From positions 234,047,035 to 234,111,034 of the forward strand of contig NC_057795.1 in the NCBI RefSeq assembly GCF_018294505.1: a stretch of DNA of 64,000 bases, in the 5' to 3' direction. Source of the stretch: Triticum aestivum (lineage: Eukaryota; Streptophyta; Magnoliopsida; Poales; Poaceae). The notes beneath the pieces were generated by a model. That model made no database searches. It was not told the DNA's origin and saw nothing but the letters and a program-made list of their open reading frames with translations. Below, in pieces: positions 53,807 through 64,000 of the stretch; the first letter of the stretch is position 1, and each line of letters starts with the position of its first letter. The position numbers and the translations under genes were made by a program.

Positions 53807-54070
53807 CAATTGGGGGCGACGGAGGGACGTACATGTGGCGCCAGAGTAGCCACCTCGGCAACCACGTATCATTAATGTGGGCGGCAGATGGACGGACGGA
53901 CAATACTTGTGTCATTTGAAGGAGGAGCAATCGCCTGCACCGGGAAGCGGGGCGGGCGGCGCTGACTGTTTCGGGCGGAAAGCGCGCGCGGGCGAGGAGA
54001 TGACTTTATTTGGAGAGGATGACAATGGGGACCCACCAGGGCCATAGCCTCACGTACGCAAGTGCCTTCT

Positions 54071-54110
<40 letters not shown>

Positions 54111-54165
54111 TTGCTTCCTCCTGGTTTCCTAACATCACTGTCCCACACCATTGTCAACCTATGTA
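53807..54165. other. Upstream region of fragment A
   Basis: Contains a GC-rich block (53958-53998) with relatives at 48583 and 60534, and an AT microsatellite at 54074-54102. No other gene. Confidence 0.45.
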
Positions 54166-54489
54166 CTCCCTCCTTTCCGGTTTATAGGGCTTATCTCAAA
54201 ATTTTAGTTTTTCCATTTTATAAGGCTCAATTTGGTTGTTTTTCATCACATGTTCAGATTACAAGGTGCTTTAAATCATTGCATGCAAGTATTAAGAAAA
54301 AATTGACCAATGCATGTACTTTATGCATGCATGCATTGCAATTAATGCATTGATAAACATAATTTTTTTAGGATAACAAGAGCATTAATTAGGTGCTTTT
54401 GTAAAACTACAAAAAGTATTCCACCACTCGCCATCTACCTTGATTGGTGAGATTTTTGAATTGAGCACTATAAACCGGAAAGGAGGGAG
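54166..54489. mobile_element. Stowaway MITE (324 bp)
   Basis: Starts CTCCCTCCTTTCCGGTTTAT and ends ATAAACCGGAAAGGAGGGAG, perfect inverted ends with one mismatch or less. TA duplications at 54164-54165 and 54490-54491. No coding capacity. Confidence 0.93.
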
Positions 54490-55980
54490 TAGTCAATAAA
54501 CGAGAGAATTGCACAAGAAGCGGCCGACAGCTGGGACCAAGCAGCTCGAGCAGTATTTGTGTTTTTGAGGTGTGAGCATTGCATAGTTTTTTGAGGTTTA
54601 GCCCAGATATTAATTTTTCTCCTCCGAACAACAACGAAAATATCGATGCAGGTATTAACTGGGCGGGCTGTGACCCGTCTAGCCCAGTCCAGATATCCAG
54701 CCCAGGTATTAATTTTTTTCAAGCTAAAAATGGCTAGCCCAGCTATACTTTTTTTAGGAATACCCAGGCAAGGTCAAGTTGTTATTCTCCGCCCCGCTGG
54801 GCTGCAAATCTTTCCTAGGAGGGATGCATTAGGCTTAACAAGAAAATGGGCTTTAAGAAATAATAAATGGGATGTAATTATAAAAATTGGGCAGTAACTA
54901 TAAAAAATGCACCAAACACGTAATTACTTTATAAAATATTATTTTTGGATATTGGAAATTTTAATTTCATTAATTGTTGCGAGCACAATGTTTCGTTGGA
55001 TTTTTATGTAATATAAATTTATATTGAAATTGTATTTAATCTGACTAGAAATTTCGGGATAAAAATATTTCGGGTCCCATCAAAATGTGGGAAATTTTAT
55101 TGAATTCTGTTTTGAACTGTTGATTGAAATGGGCTGTACTTTTAACAAACTGTAAATGGGCTGTAGTAAATTCCATTAGAATTCAAAAATGGGCTACACA
55201 TTTTTACACATCTCGAATGGGCTATAAGTTCTCTGCCACACACTTCTGGCCTTACTAAGTTGACGCGTCCCCTAAAAAACAGAGTTGACGCGTATGCAAG
55301 GCTTTGTCAACTTGTAGTCAACACACGGTTCTAGCAGCAGTGGTCGTTGGATGTCCATCCAACGGATGCCGTGCTTCTTCTTCCATCTTGGATATTCTAG
55401 CTTCACCCTCCCAAAAAATGATTCCTCCCCCTGACATCTGGGGCGCACCGTTTTGGAAGCTGACCTGTGGGCCTACTAAGTTGACGTACCAAGGGCTTTG
55501 TCAACTTAGTCAATATAAACGATTCTAGCTGCAGTGACCATACAATGTCCATCCAACGGACGTCGTGCTTCTTGCTCCAGCCGCCCAAAGCAGCACCGGT
55601 CGTGATGCCTGCTCCTGCCTCCCGTGGCCGGCTGTGCTGCCGTGGAGGCCTCACCGCCCCTACTACTCCCACCGCTGGCCAGGCCATCCCTCCACTCACC
55701 CACACCCCCTGTTATTCTGCAGCGACGGCAGCGCAGCCGAACCAGTGAACCCTCGTACTCCTCTCCGCGTGTGCATCCACTGCCGTGTCTTCCCCAGCTC
55801 CGTGTCGTCCCCTTCCTAGGCCTCGCCGTCGTCCACCGCCGTGGTGCTCTCGTCGCGGCGTGGTCAACGTGGTCAAGGAACGACTTCCATCGGACGTGGA
55901 CTATACGTGGAAAGGCTGACAGCTGGGTCCATGACAGCCGCAAGGAAGTGCCTCCTTATTACAAGCAAAATAATTATTCC
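54490..55980. other. Unclassified region with internal duplication
   Basis: AT-rich to about 55250 with repeated AATGGGCTGTA-like motifs. The segments 55290-55400 and 55495-55575 share GGCTTTGTCAACTT, GTCCATCCAACGGA and GTGCTTCTT and are direct duplicates. A Pro/Ser-rich frame at 55565-55819 has no motif. Probably interior of the CACTA-like element, but not proven. Confidence 0.4.
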
Positions 55981-55982
55981 TC

Positions 55983-56420
55983 CACCTGACAGCGGGACCC
56001 ACCGGACGGGCCACCATATTTTGCGAAAAAAATGATTCACCCCCTGACTGCTGGGACCCACCAGCTACATCTTCGCACGCAAGGAAGTGCGTCTGGGGAA
56101 AAAACGATTCGCCCCCCTGACTGCTGGGACCCACGAGCTACACCTTCGCACGCAAGGAAGTGCGTCCGGGCAAAAAAACGATTCACCCCCCTGACTGCTG
56201 GGACCCAGCAGCTACACCTTCGCACGCAAGGAAGTTCGTCCGGGCAAAAAAACACAAAATGATTCACCCCCCTGACTGCTGGGACCCAGCAGCTACACCT
56301 TCGCACGCAAGGAAGTGCGTCCGGCCAAAAAAACACAAAATGATTCGCCCTCCTGACTGCTGGGACCCACCAGCTACATCTTCGCACGCAAGAAATTGCC
56401 TGACGGTCGGGACCCACCTG
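55983..56420. repeat. Tandem repeat of 73-81 bp, five to six units
   Basis: CTGACTGCTGGGACCCA starts at 56044, 56117, 56191, 56272 and 56353, with a divergent first unit at 55986. Each unit continues with CTACACCTTCGCACGCAAGG and an A-rich part. Long open frames here are repeat translations. Confidence 0.9.
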
Positions 56421-56639
56421 GTCGAAGCGTACGTAGCATTGTCATTCTGGTTGCAAACGTGTACGTACATATATACTGGTGGATGTAGAGGTGCGCACAT
56501 GTCGTAGTAGAGGCGCGCACGTAGCATGTACATGTACGTACAGCGGCCAGGGTGCAAGAAAGAAAATACAGCCACGTATGTGTATATACGGGCGGGGTCT
56601 CGAACGCCTACTCGCGCATACGTACGGCCAGGGCTCGTG

Positions 56640-57955
56640 TACATGGCTGGGTCGGAACGGAGAAACAGTGTCGCTGTTGTGTTCATGGGGATGCAACGGA
56701 ATGCGTCGTGTTAATGGGGAGGCAACGGAATCCGTCGTGTTCATCGGGAGGCAACAGGGCTCGTGGGAGCCAACCGGCTGGGTCGAAACAGAATGCGTGG
56801 TCGTGTTCATCGGGAGGGCTTGGACGAAACAGGCGATGGAAACAAGGTCTGGCGTACCGCACAACGGAGGAAACGGCCTTGTGTTCGACCGGCCACGTTC
56901 GAAATGTGATCCTGTTCATCGGGAGGGGTCTGGCGTACCGCAAAACGGAGGAAACGGTCCTCCTACGATTGAAACGGGGTCCTGTTGATCGGGAGGGGTG
57001 TGGCGTACCGCAAAATGGACGAAGCAGACCTCCTACGTTCGAAAAGGGTCATGTTGATCGGGAGAGGTGTGGCGTACCGCAAAACGTACGAAACGGACTT
57101 GTGTTGGAGCGCTACGGTCGAAACGGGGATCCTGTTCATCGGGGGGTGTGGCGTACCGCAAAACGGGACTCCACGGGATACTGTTCATCTCCACCGTTGA
57201 CCTCCTCCAGCCTCCACGTGCTACCGTCGACCTCCTCCAGCCTTCACTGGCTCCTGTTCATCCATCCTCCACCGCGCGCTACTCCACCGGCTACTGTTCA
57301 ACCACCCCTCCACAGGCACCCCTCCACCGTCTACTGTTCATCCAGCTCTCCACACCACGGGGGTCCTGTTCATCCAGAGGCAATGCCACCGCTCACTGTT
57401 CATCCAAGCCCCCCCTTCCCCCGCAACGCTCACTGTTCATCCAGAGAGGCGGCATCGATCGGCTTCAGTTAGTAGCAGTAGCGAAGGAATCGCTTGATCG
57501 GGTTCAGTTAACAGCCTCGATTGATCACTCGGGTTCAGTAACGCGTAGCCTGCAGTGCAATCGCTCGGGTTCAGTTAGAGCCCAACGCCTCGCTCGGGTT
57601 CAGTTAGAGCCAACGCCTCGCAGACACGCGCGTACGTGTACGAGAGAAACGCGCATCGCTCGGCCCCCGACCTCCCACCGTAACCGGGAACTCCCCGAAA
57701 TTTTCCTCGCCCTCGCTTCTACCACGGTTTTTTCGTCATGGATGGCCCAAAGTATGTCATGCAGCTGCGTCTCTGGCCCGCCCAGGACGAAAAGCCCATT
57801 TTCTGTTATGATTTTTTGTCATAGAAGTAGGAGCCCACCACATCTATGATGATACCGGGTTTTGACACAATTATCGCCATAGAAGTGTCATATGTATGAC
57901 AGGAAAAAAATTCGTTCGGCCCAAAATGTCACGAATGTGTCTTTTTTTTGTAGTG
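56640..57955. mobile_element. CACTA-like transposon arm, right
   Basis: The inverted counterpart of 26435-27380; the outer end at 57955 reads CACTACAAAAAAAAGACACA on the minus strand. The arm includes units around GGCGTACCGCAAAACG at 56851, 56932, 57002, 57071 and 57150 (69-81 bp apart) and CTGTTCATCC motifs at 57240-57440. The outside flank (TATTGTACTTGC) does not continue E3, which flanks the left arm. No transposase gene is seen. Confidence 0.7.
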
Positions 57956-59762
57956 TATTGTACTTGCAAAACACTCACCGAAGAGAAATGTTGGGGCTGA
58001 TGAGCTCGTGGTAAGCTTATACTTATCCGTCGTTGATCGGCCAATAGCCCAATCTCCTAAAATTGTAGGCTTAGTCGACACGTATACACTCAGGCCTCAT
58101 TTGGTTCATAGGGTAGGAAAATCGTAGCAAAAGTACAGAGACGTACAACACAAAATCATAGCAGTACAGAAACGTACTCCCTCTGTTCCAAAATAGATGA
58201 CCTAGGCGGGCTAGTTTGGCCTAGTGGGTTTCAGTGATATGACGTGGTACAGTGCCGTCCAGTCTTCACGTGTGGTAGCAGTATTGCGGGTACAGTAAGT
58301 TTTTTTGAAGAAGCAGAATACAATGAAGTCATGATGGTTCCTTCATCCGACCAACTTACAGTGGGAAAGGTTGGGCCTGCGATACGACCGGGGTAGACCG
58401 GGATAATTTTGTGCATGGCAGGTCGACCAGGATGGTCGATGTCCCACATGTCGGCGAATGAAACTATTCTTTCTGATATAGAGGACGAGCAACGAGTATT
58501 CATTGTTTATTTTTGATGAAAGCTATTGTCTCCACTGTTACGACGGAGGAGTGTGAAACACGGCAGCCTAGTGAACTTGGCATGTGCACCACTCCCTCCT
58601 TCCTCGTGTATACCATACTGTTGACTATAAGGTTGGCTATAAGGTTACAACTTTTTCTCACTTTCTCTCTATCTATTTCCTCTCAAATGTGTTTTACCTT
58701 TCTTTTTTTAGACACGATTTTTTTATGCCTCTTTTTTTAGAATTAGCTTTTTTATACCTAGGAGCACGTGTAGAGATGGGCTCTTGCATAGCCCACCCCT
58801 TGACTTTGTCAATGCCTCTCTCTCCTCCACATAAGCGGGCTTATAGCCCAGTATTTTACTGGTACTACTTGTTATGCATGCATGCGGCGGGCAACTAACG
58901 TCTGAGGGGGAGCGCGCGCGGGGAGGGGGGGTTGGTAGGCTAGGGCGGTCAGAAGCGGGCTTGGAAGCGGTCCGGACTCCCGCATGGCCCACCTCACATT
59001 ATCACCATACATTTCTTAGAGTCCGTGCGCGGTGGGCGGGCTATCTCTTCTCCCTCCCCCGTCTCTTTCTTCTCAGCCGACGCCCGCCGAGCGATTAGAT
59101 TTCGGCTATCGGCAGTTTATTCAATTGTAGTCCCACATGTCAGTGAAACTGCAAGACAATGCGTGTCCCCTCTGGTGAGCAGCGTGCGAGCCGGATTGTC
59201 CGGGGTGCGACACGTACGAGTCATAAGTGTGCCGCCTTTTCCTTTAGAACTTGCAAAGTGTAACATTTTCGTGAGATCAATCGATAGAAATCCAGAACAG
59301 AATGACGAGGGCGGTGCTTTCCCACTCATTAGGCGGGCTAGTTTGAGTGATATGACGTGCTAAAGTGCCGTCCACTTGCTCCATTTTTATCTAAGCAAGA
59401 GTTTACACTCTTACGTGGGAGGAGTGCGAAACACGGCGGATCTGATTTTTATCGAGGGATAACTGTTCCCTGCCAAATATTGGAGCACTGTTAGCGATTA
59501 TAGCATGATAGTTAGGGCATATCTAGTGCTGGCCCACAAATTTACACCGGCATCTATCCGAGGACACTGATGGATGCCATCCGATGCTGCCCGCATACCT
59601 TTCGACAACTATATGAACTAACCGGACGAAATTCATGCAAACAAAGCAAATTTCAAATTAACCGAATGAAATTCATTACATTTGGAAAAAATTTCCTGCA
59701 AACTGGACGAAATTCATTACATATTTCGCACAAACCGTACTAAAACCTACTGTAAACCTAAT
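57956..59762. other. Unclassified region with duplicated blocks
   Basis: GGCGGGCTAGTTTG, AGTGATATGACGTG, AGTGCCGTCCA and GGAGGAGTG-GAAACACGGC occur in the same order at 58207-58570 and 59331-59440, so this is a diverged direct duplication. Truncated MITE ends are seen at about 58096 (GCCTCATTTGGTTC) and 58171 (ACTCCCTCTGTTCC). Minus-strand and plus-strand frames up to 112 codons have no known motif. No gene supported. Confidence 0.4.
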
Positions 59763-60044
59763 CTAAACGATCACCGGCGCCCGACCACCATGTCCGGCCA
59801 TGAACCCGAGGAAGCCGGCCATTTCCTTTGCCTCCTCCTCATCCACCTCGATAACCTCCTCCTCTGGAGCACAAGGTTCTGAAGATTTTCGCCTCCACGT
59901 CGCCGTCAAGCGGCTAATCGGTCGCCGATGTTTACCCCACCAAGCTTGGCGTCGACTGAGTGGAGTAGCGTGGCCTTCCTGGGACCAGAGCAGCAGCGAC
60001 CTACCGTGTACTACTCTTCCTCGCTTCCGCCTGCGCCCGCGCAC
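59763..60044 (-). pseudogene. Gene fragment B, related to fragment A
   Basis: A 93-codon minus-strand frame ends CAPEEEVIEVDEEEAKEMAG, FLGFMAGHGGRAPVIV, with a stop at 59765-59763. The nucleotide stretch 59889-60030 resembles the tail of fragment A (52786-52915). The upstream side (60090-60300) has a 69-bp tandem duplication (CTTCGTCTGCTCCT at 60102 and 60171) and no continuous frame. The acidic C-terminus could be a real protein end, but most of the gene is missing. Family unknown. Confidence 0.45.
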
Positions 60045-60410
60045 ACGCGCTGGCTTCGTGGTCGTGGCGGCTGAGGGCGGCCGGGGGGTGCCGACGATCT
60101 CCTTCGTCTGCTCCTGTGACAGTACGTCGAAGAGAGCTTTGGAGCGCGCCCAGAGTGGAGCCGCCGATGTCCTTCGTCTGCTCCTACGACAGTACGTCCA
60201 AGAGAGCTTTGGGGCGCCAGGAGGCCATGGTTGGAGTGGTGCCGCCAGAAGGAAGGGACCAGAGGAGAATGAGTGTGGGTCTTTGGCTATGGCTGGGAGC
60301 TAGGGCTCAAGTTAATATAGCGGGTGAATGGCAATGAGCCGCAGCAGACGGATGGACGGCTGGCGCCGGAGTAGGTTCGTCGGGCGTGAATGCGAACGCT
60401 GCTTCAGTGA

Positions 60411-60502
60411 CTTAACTGCAGGTGCATTGTGCTACTAACATGTGGGCCCAATGGGCATCTGGCCCGCATGTTAGTGACACACCAACTGCACCTATAGTTA
60501 AG
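60411..60502. mobile_element. Foldback MITE, copy B
   Basis: CTTAACTGCAGGTGCATTGT at 60411 and CAACTGCACCTATAGTTAAG ending at 60502 pair as inverted arms; the left flank GCTTCAGTGA is shared with copy A. The central part has ATGTGGGCCC/GGCCCGCATG complementarity. Confidence 0.7.
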
Positions 60503-60686
60503 TCTAGTGAATGCGGCATTGACGTTCTAGAGAGATGGTGACCATTTCAGGCGGGAAGCACGCGCTACCGATGGAAGGGGTTTCGGTAGGCCAGGGCGGT
60601 CAGACACTGGCATGGTGGTAAAATGTGAACTCATGGATGACGAGCCTTTGAAGCATATGCGGAATGTATTGACAACCAGCCATCCA
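60503..60686. other. Short unclassified stretch before E5
   Basis: GC-rich block 60534-60612 related to 48583-48680 and 53958-53998; otherwise nothing. Confidence 0.4.
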
Positions 60687-61161
60687 TGAGGGAGTCCCGG
60701 ATTAAGGGGTCCTCGGACAGCCGGACTATTAACATGGGCCAGATTGTTGGGTTATGAAGATACAAGATAGAAGACTTCTTCCCGTGTCCGGATGGGACTC
60801 TCCTTTGCGTGGAAGGCAAGCTTGGCGATTCGACTATGTAGATTCCTTTCTCTATAACCGACTTTGCGTAATCCTAGCCCCCTCTAGTGTCTATATAAAC
60901 CAGAGGGTTTAGTCCATAGAGACAAGAACAATCATAATCATAGGATAGACTTCTAGGGTTTTAGCCATTACGATCTCGTGGTAGATCAACTCTTGTAATA
61001 CTCATATTCATCAAGATCAATCAAGCAGGAAGTAGGGTACTACCTCCATAGAGAGGGCCCAAGCCTGGGTCAACATTGTGTCCCCCGCCTCCTGTTACCA
61101 TTAGCCTTAGACGCACAGTTCAGGACCCCCTACCCAAGATCTGCCGGTTTTGACACCAACA
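60687..61161 (+). repeat. E5 5' LTR (475 bp)
   Basis: TGAGGGAGTCCCGGATTAAG to TTTTGACACCAACA. TATATAAA at 60892-60899. Followed by TTGGTGCTTTCATTGAGAG, the same primer-binding region as in E4. Upstream 5 bp are ATCCA. Confidence 0.93.
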
Positions 61162-61187
61162 TTGGTGCTTTCATTGAGAGTTCCGCT

Positions 61188-62851
61188 GTGTCATCACCAG
61201 AAGGCTTGATGGCTCCATCAATCATCTACAACAACGCAGTCCAGCGGGAGATCTTCCTCCCTAGACAGATCTTTGTATTCGGCGGCTTCGCCCTGCGGGC
61301 CAACTCGCTTGGCCATCTAGAGAAGATCGATAGTTATGCCCCTGACCATCAGATTAGATTTGGAAGCCTGAATTTCGTGGCTGATATCCGTGGGGACTTG
61401 ATCTTCGACGGATTTGAGCCCATGACGGCTGTCGCCTGCCACCATGATGAACATGAGCTAAATCTGTCATCGGACCGCGCTCAGGAGACAGCGCCCGTAA
61501 CCGCTCTGGCCCGAGATCCAGAGCAGAGCGCACCGTCCGAGGATGGGATGCTCAACCCAGCCATGGAAGCCGCAGACTCAACGGCAATAGAGCCGCACAC
61601 AGATCCAACCGCGAGTGGGCCCTGTGTCATCGGAACCTCAGATTCGTCTCTGTCCATATATTCCGAACCGCGTGCGTCCGCGCCCATCGAACCTGACCGG
61701 GCACCGATCGTTGAGTTCAGCTCCGCGGATATCTTCCGGCACTCGCCTTTTGGCGATGTGTTGAACTCATTAAGAGCCCTTTCCTTATCAGGAGAATGTC
61801 AGCCAAACTATGTCCGGCTTGTATGGGAATCTAATCATGGAGAATTTCGCTTCCCACCCACCACCCACTTCATTGCCACTGTGAAAGACTTAACTGACAC
61901 GCTCGATTACGGCTCCGAGGACATTGACGGTATGGACGACGATGCCGGAGAGGAGCAGGCACAAAAACCACCACCCATAGGGAAGCGGACGGCTACATCC
62001 TCATACAATATATACATGGTGGACACACCTAAAGAGAAGGAGGCCGATGGTGATAACGGTATGCCTGTCGACGAACCTCACAAGCGTCGGCGCTAGAAGC
62101 GCCGACCTCGATATGGCAAAAGGAAAAACAGCAACATTGTCACGAACGACGATGATAATCGAACCAAACTGAGGACCCCGTAGACCCAGCACTGGAGTAG
62201 GACGCGCGAGAGGATGGCGAGCACCGTCTGGCGATGTTGTCTGACCGCAGCGATGCCGAAGATAGCAATTACCAACCTGTCTCCGAAGAGGAGATCAGCC
62301 TGGGCGATGACGAATTCGACGTCCCAGAAGAACCCTTAGAACAAGAACGCCTCCATCAAAGGCTTATCGCCACTGCAAGGAGCCTGAAGAAGCAGAAGCA
62401 GCGGCTTAAAGCCACACAGGATACGCTCAATGACAGATGGAACGAAGTGCTAGACACTGAGGAAAAATATGGCGGTAATCGCCAAACAAAGGGCTATCCT
62501 AAGCGTAAGTTGCTGCCCGAATTCGATGACGAGGCTATTGCACCTATACCGCAAAAAACAATACGACCGACAAGCCAGACCGACCACCTTTTGGTTGAGA
62601 CAGAGCGGCTAGCAATTCCGCACACAAGCCCGCACCCCCTCCCCGTAAAGGAAGGGAGGTTGCGGCTCAGGACCAGAAACACGATCTACGTGAGGACCTG
62701 GACAAAAAGGCTGGCAAAACCAGGTCCATCTATGGATCCAGGAAACGTGCTCATACACGGGACCATAATTATCAAACCAAATATGCCGGTCATTTACCAG
62801 TTCAGAACCAATACCGAACATTACAACCATCGGACCCACGCCACGACATAG
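61188..62851 (+). pseudogene. gag: E5 gag N-terminal region (frameshifted)
   Basis: The first frame (61188-62096, 302 codons) is acidic and Ser/Pro-rich and ends in basic KRRR; only position suggests gag. A second frame (62234-62851) has a charged coiled-coil-like part (ERLHQRLIATARSLKKQKQR) and then drifts out of register. The segment between (62097-62233) needs a frame change. The N-terminal sequence differs from E4, so the two copies are not close relatives in this part. Confidence 0.6.
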
Positions 62852-62859
62852 CCAAATAC

Positions 62860-64000
62860 ATGGGTGCCGTACACCCCCTGTGCTTCACCGATGAGGTGCT
62901 GGAACATGATTTTCCAGAAGGGTTTAAACCCATAAACATCGAGGCATATGATGGAACGACGGACCCTGCGGCTTGGATAGAATACTTTATTCTTCACATC
63001 CACATGGCTCGAGGAGATGATCTCCACGCCATCAAATACTTACCCTTCAAGCTAAAAGGACTAGCTCGGCACTGGCTGAAAAGCCTCCCTGAAAACTCCA
63101 TCGGAAGCTGGGAAGAACTTGAGGATGCTTTTCGGGCCAATTTCCAAGGGACTTATGTCCGGCCCTCGGATGCAGACGATCTAAGTCACATCATCCAACA
63201 ACCCGGAGAATCAGCCCGTAAGCTTTGGAACCAGTTTCTCACTAAGAAGAACCAAATCGTCGACTGTTCGGATGCCAGCCTTAGCGGCCTTCAAACACAG
63301 TGTTCGGGACAAATGGCTAGCCAGACACCTTGGCCAGGAAAAGCCAAGGACAATGCCAGCCTTAACTACACTCATGACCCGCTTTTGCGTGGGCGAGGAC
63401 AGCTTGTTAGCCTGTAGCAGCACCAGTGATCCCGGCACATCTGAGGTCAGGGATGGCAATGGAAAACCACGACGCAACAAAAACAAACATCGGAAGAAAG
63501 CCCAGAGAATACATCAGTAAACACCGGATTTAGGGGCTCCAGACCCGGTCAATGGAAGAAGCCATTTAAAGACAATAAAGACGGTCCATCCAGCCTTGAT
63601 AAAATTCTAGACAGGCCCTGCCAGATCCACGGCAACCCAGCTAAACCTGCGAACCATACCAACCGTAGTTGTTGGGTCTTCAAGCAGGCCGGCAAACTCA
63701 ACGCCAAACAAAAGGGGAAGGGACCTCAAAGCGAAGACGAGGATGAATCTCGCCAGCCGAACACGGGGGGACAGAAGAAATTTCCACCGGAGATCAAAAC
63801 AGTGAACATGATCTATGTCACTCATATCCCAACAAGGGAGCGTAAACGTGCACTCCGAGACGTCTATGCCATTGAGCCCGTCGCCCCCAAATTAAACCCA
63901 TGGTTGGCATGTTCGATCACCTTTGATCGCAGGGATCATCCGACTAGTATCTGTCACCAGGGATCGGCTGCCTTAGTGCTCGACCCAATAATCGACGGAT
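62860..64000 (+). pseudogene. gag: E5 gag capsid and zinc knuckle (two frameshifts)
   Basis: The capsid reads INIEAYDGTTDPAAWIEYFI, MARGDDLHAIKYLPFKLKGL, HIIQQPGESARKLWNQFLTK and NQIVDC, then shifts near 63280 into AAFKHSVRDKWLARHLGQEK and ALTTLMTRFCVGED. A third frame, open from 63430 to the window end, holds a zinc-knuckle-like CQIHGNPAKPANHTNRSCW and then NMIYVTHIPTRERKRALRDV. The last visible residues (LVLDPIIDG) resemble the start of the protease region of this family. Three different frames show that this copy is inactive. Confidence 0.85.

Larger units (their letters stand above)
60687..64000 (+). mobile_element. E5: Gypsy retrotransposon of the E4 family, runs off right edge
   Basis: 5' LTR, primer-binding region and gag on the plus strand. 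LTR start (TGAGGGAGTCCCGG), TATA region and LTR end are collinear with E4. The gag encodes the capsid core missing in E4. Pol and the 3' LTR lie to the right of the window. Confidence 0.93.

Noticed and set aside
55983..56420. CRISPR-like array
   Set aside because: Units are contiguous tandem repeats without unique spacers, in a plant transposon arm.
55624..56507. Frames up to 126 codons in both strands with repeated Trp-Asp-Pro blocks
   Set aside because: They are translations of the 73-81 bp tandem repeat.
56552..57472. 306-codon plus-strand frame
   Set aside because: It runs through the subterminal repeats of the CACTA-like arm (Gly-Val-Pro-Gln-Asn blocks) and has no transposase motif.
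26432..57958. Target duplication for a single 31.5-kb CACTA element
   Set aside because: The adjacent triplets CTC and TAT differ and the flanks are not contiguous host sequence, so one intact insertion is not supported.

Overview
The window looks like an intergenic stretch of a large grass genome, most likely a Triticeae species (wheat, Aegilops or barley). This rests on the element types: a BARE/Angela-like Copia LTR opening TGTTGGAAATAT on its own strand, Athila-like Gypsy elements whose LTRs start TGATACG, a second Gypsy family with ~475-bp LTRs starting TGAGG, and several Stowaway and Tourist MITEs. I see no intact host gene, tRNA or rRNA. Family names rest on recognised features, not on a database search.

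Positions 1-21803 form one nest. The oldest layer is a Copia element (C, + strand) of which 674 bp of reverse transcriptase is visible. Gypsy X (- strand, 7508-10933), complete Gypsy E2 (- strand, 11499-21694, TSD TGAAG on both sides) and Gypsy E3 (+ strand, from 21804) each entered C. Gypsy E1 (+ strand, 1-7507, left end outside the window) entered the gag of X. E1 and E2 belong to one family and carry the order gag, protease, RT, RNase H, integrase, a third ORF preceded by a splice-acceptor-like site, polypurine tract and LTR. All their genes are broken.

At 26435 E3 is cut by one arm of a CACTA-like DNA transposon. An inverted, matching arm ends at 57955. The left arm hosts Gypsy E4 (27381-37342), whose 3' LTR is truncated and joined through copied filler DNA to a truncated Angela-like Copia on the minus strand (ending in a full LTR at 40918-42657). 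Between 42658 and about 55.9 kb lie unclassified sequence, simple repeats, Stowaway and Tourist MITEs, a short Helitron nested in a Stowaway, a degenerate array of exon-like modules (47.4-52.5 kb), and a pseudogene of unknown family with a GC-rich minisatellite. The right CACTA arm follows, with two sets of ~70-80-bp tandem repeats.

From 57956 to 60686 there is duplicated, unclassified sequence and a second gene fragment related to the first. At 60687 another Gypsy element of the E4 family (E5, + strand) begins with its 5' LTR and gag and runs off the right edge.

The relative order of events that can be read is: C first; then X, E2 and E3 into C; E1 into X; the CACTA arm into E3; E4 into the CACTA arm; then a deletion that fused E4 to the Angela-like element.
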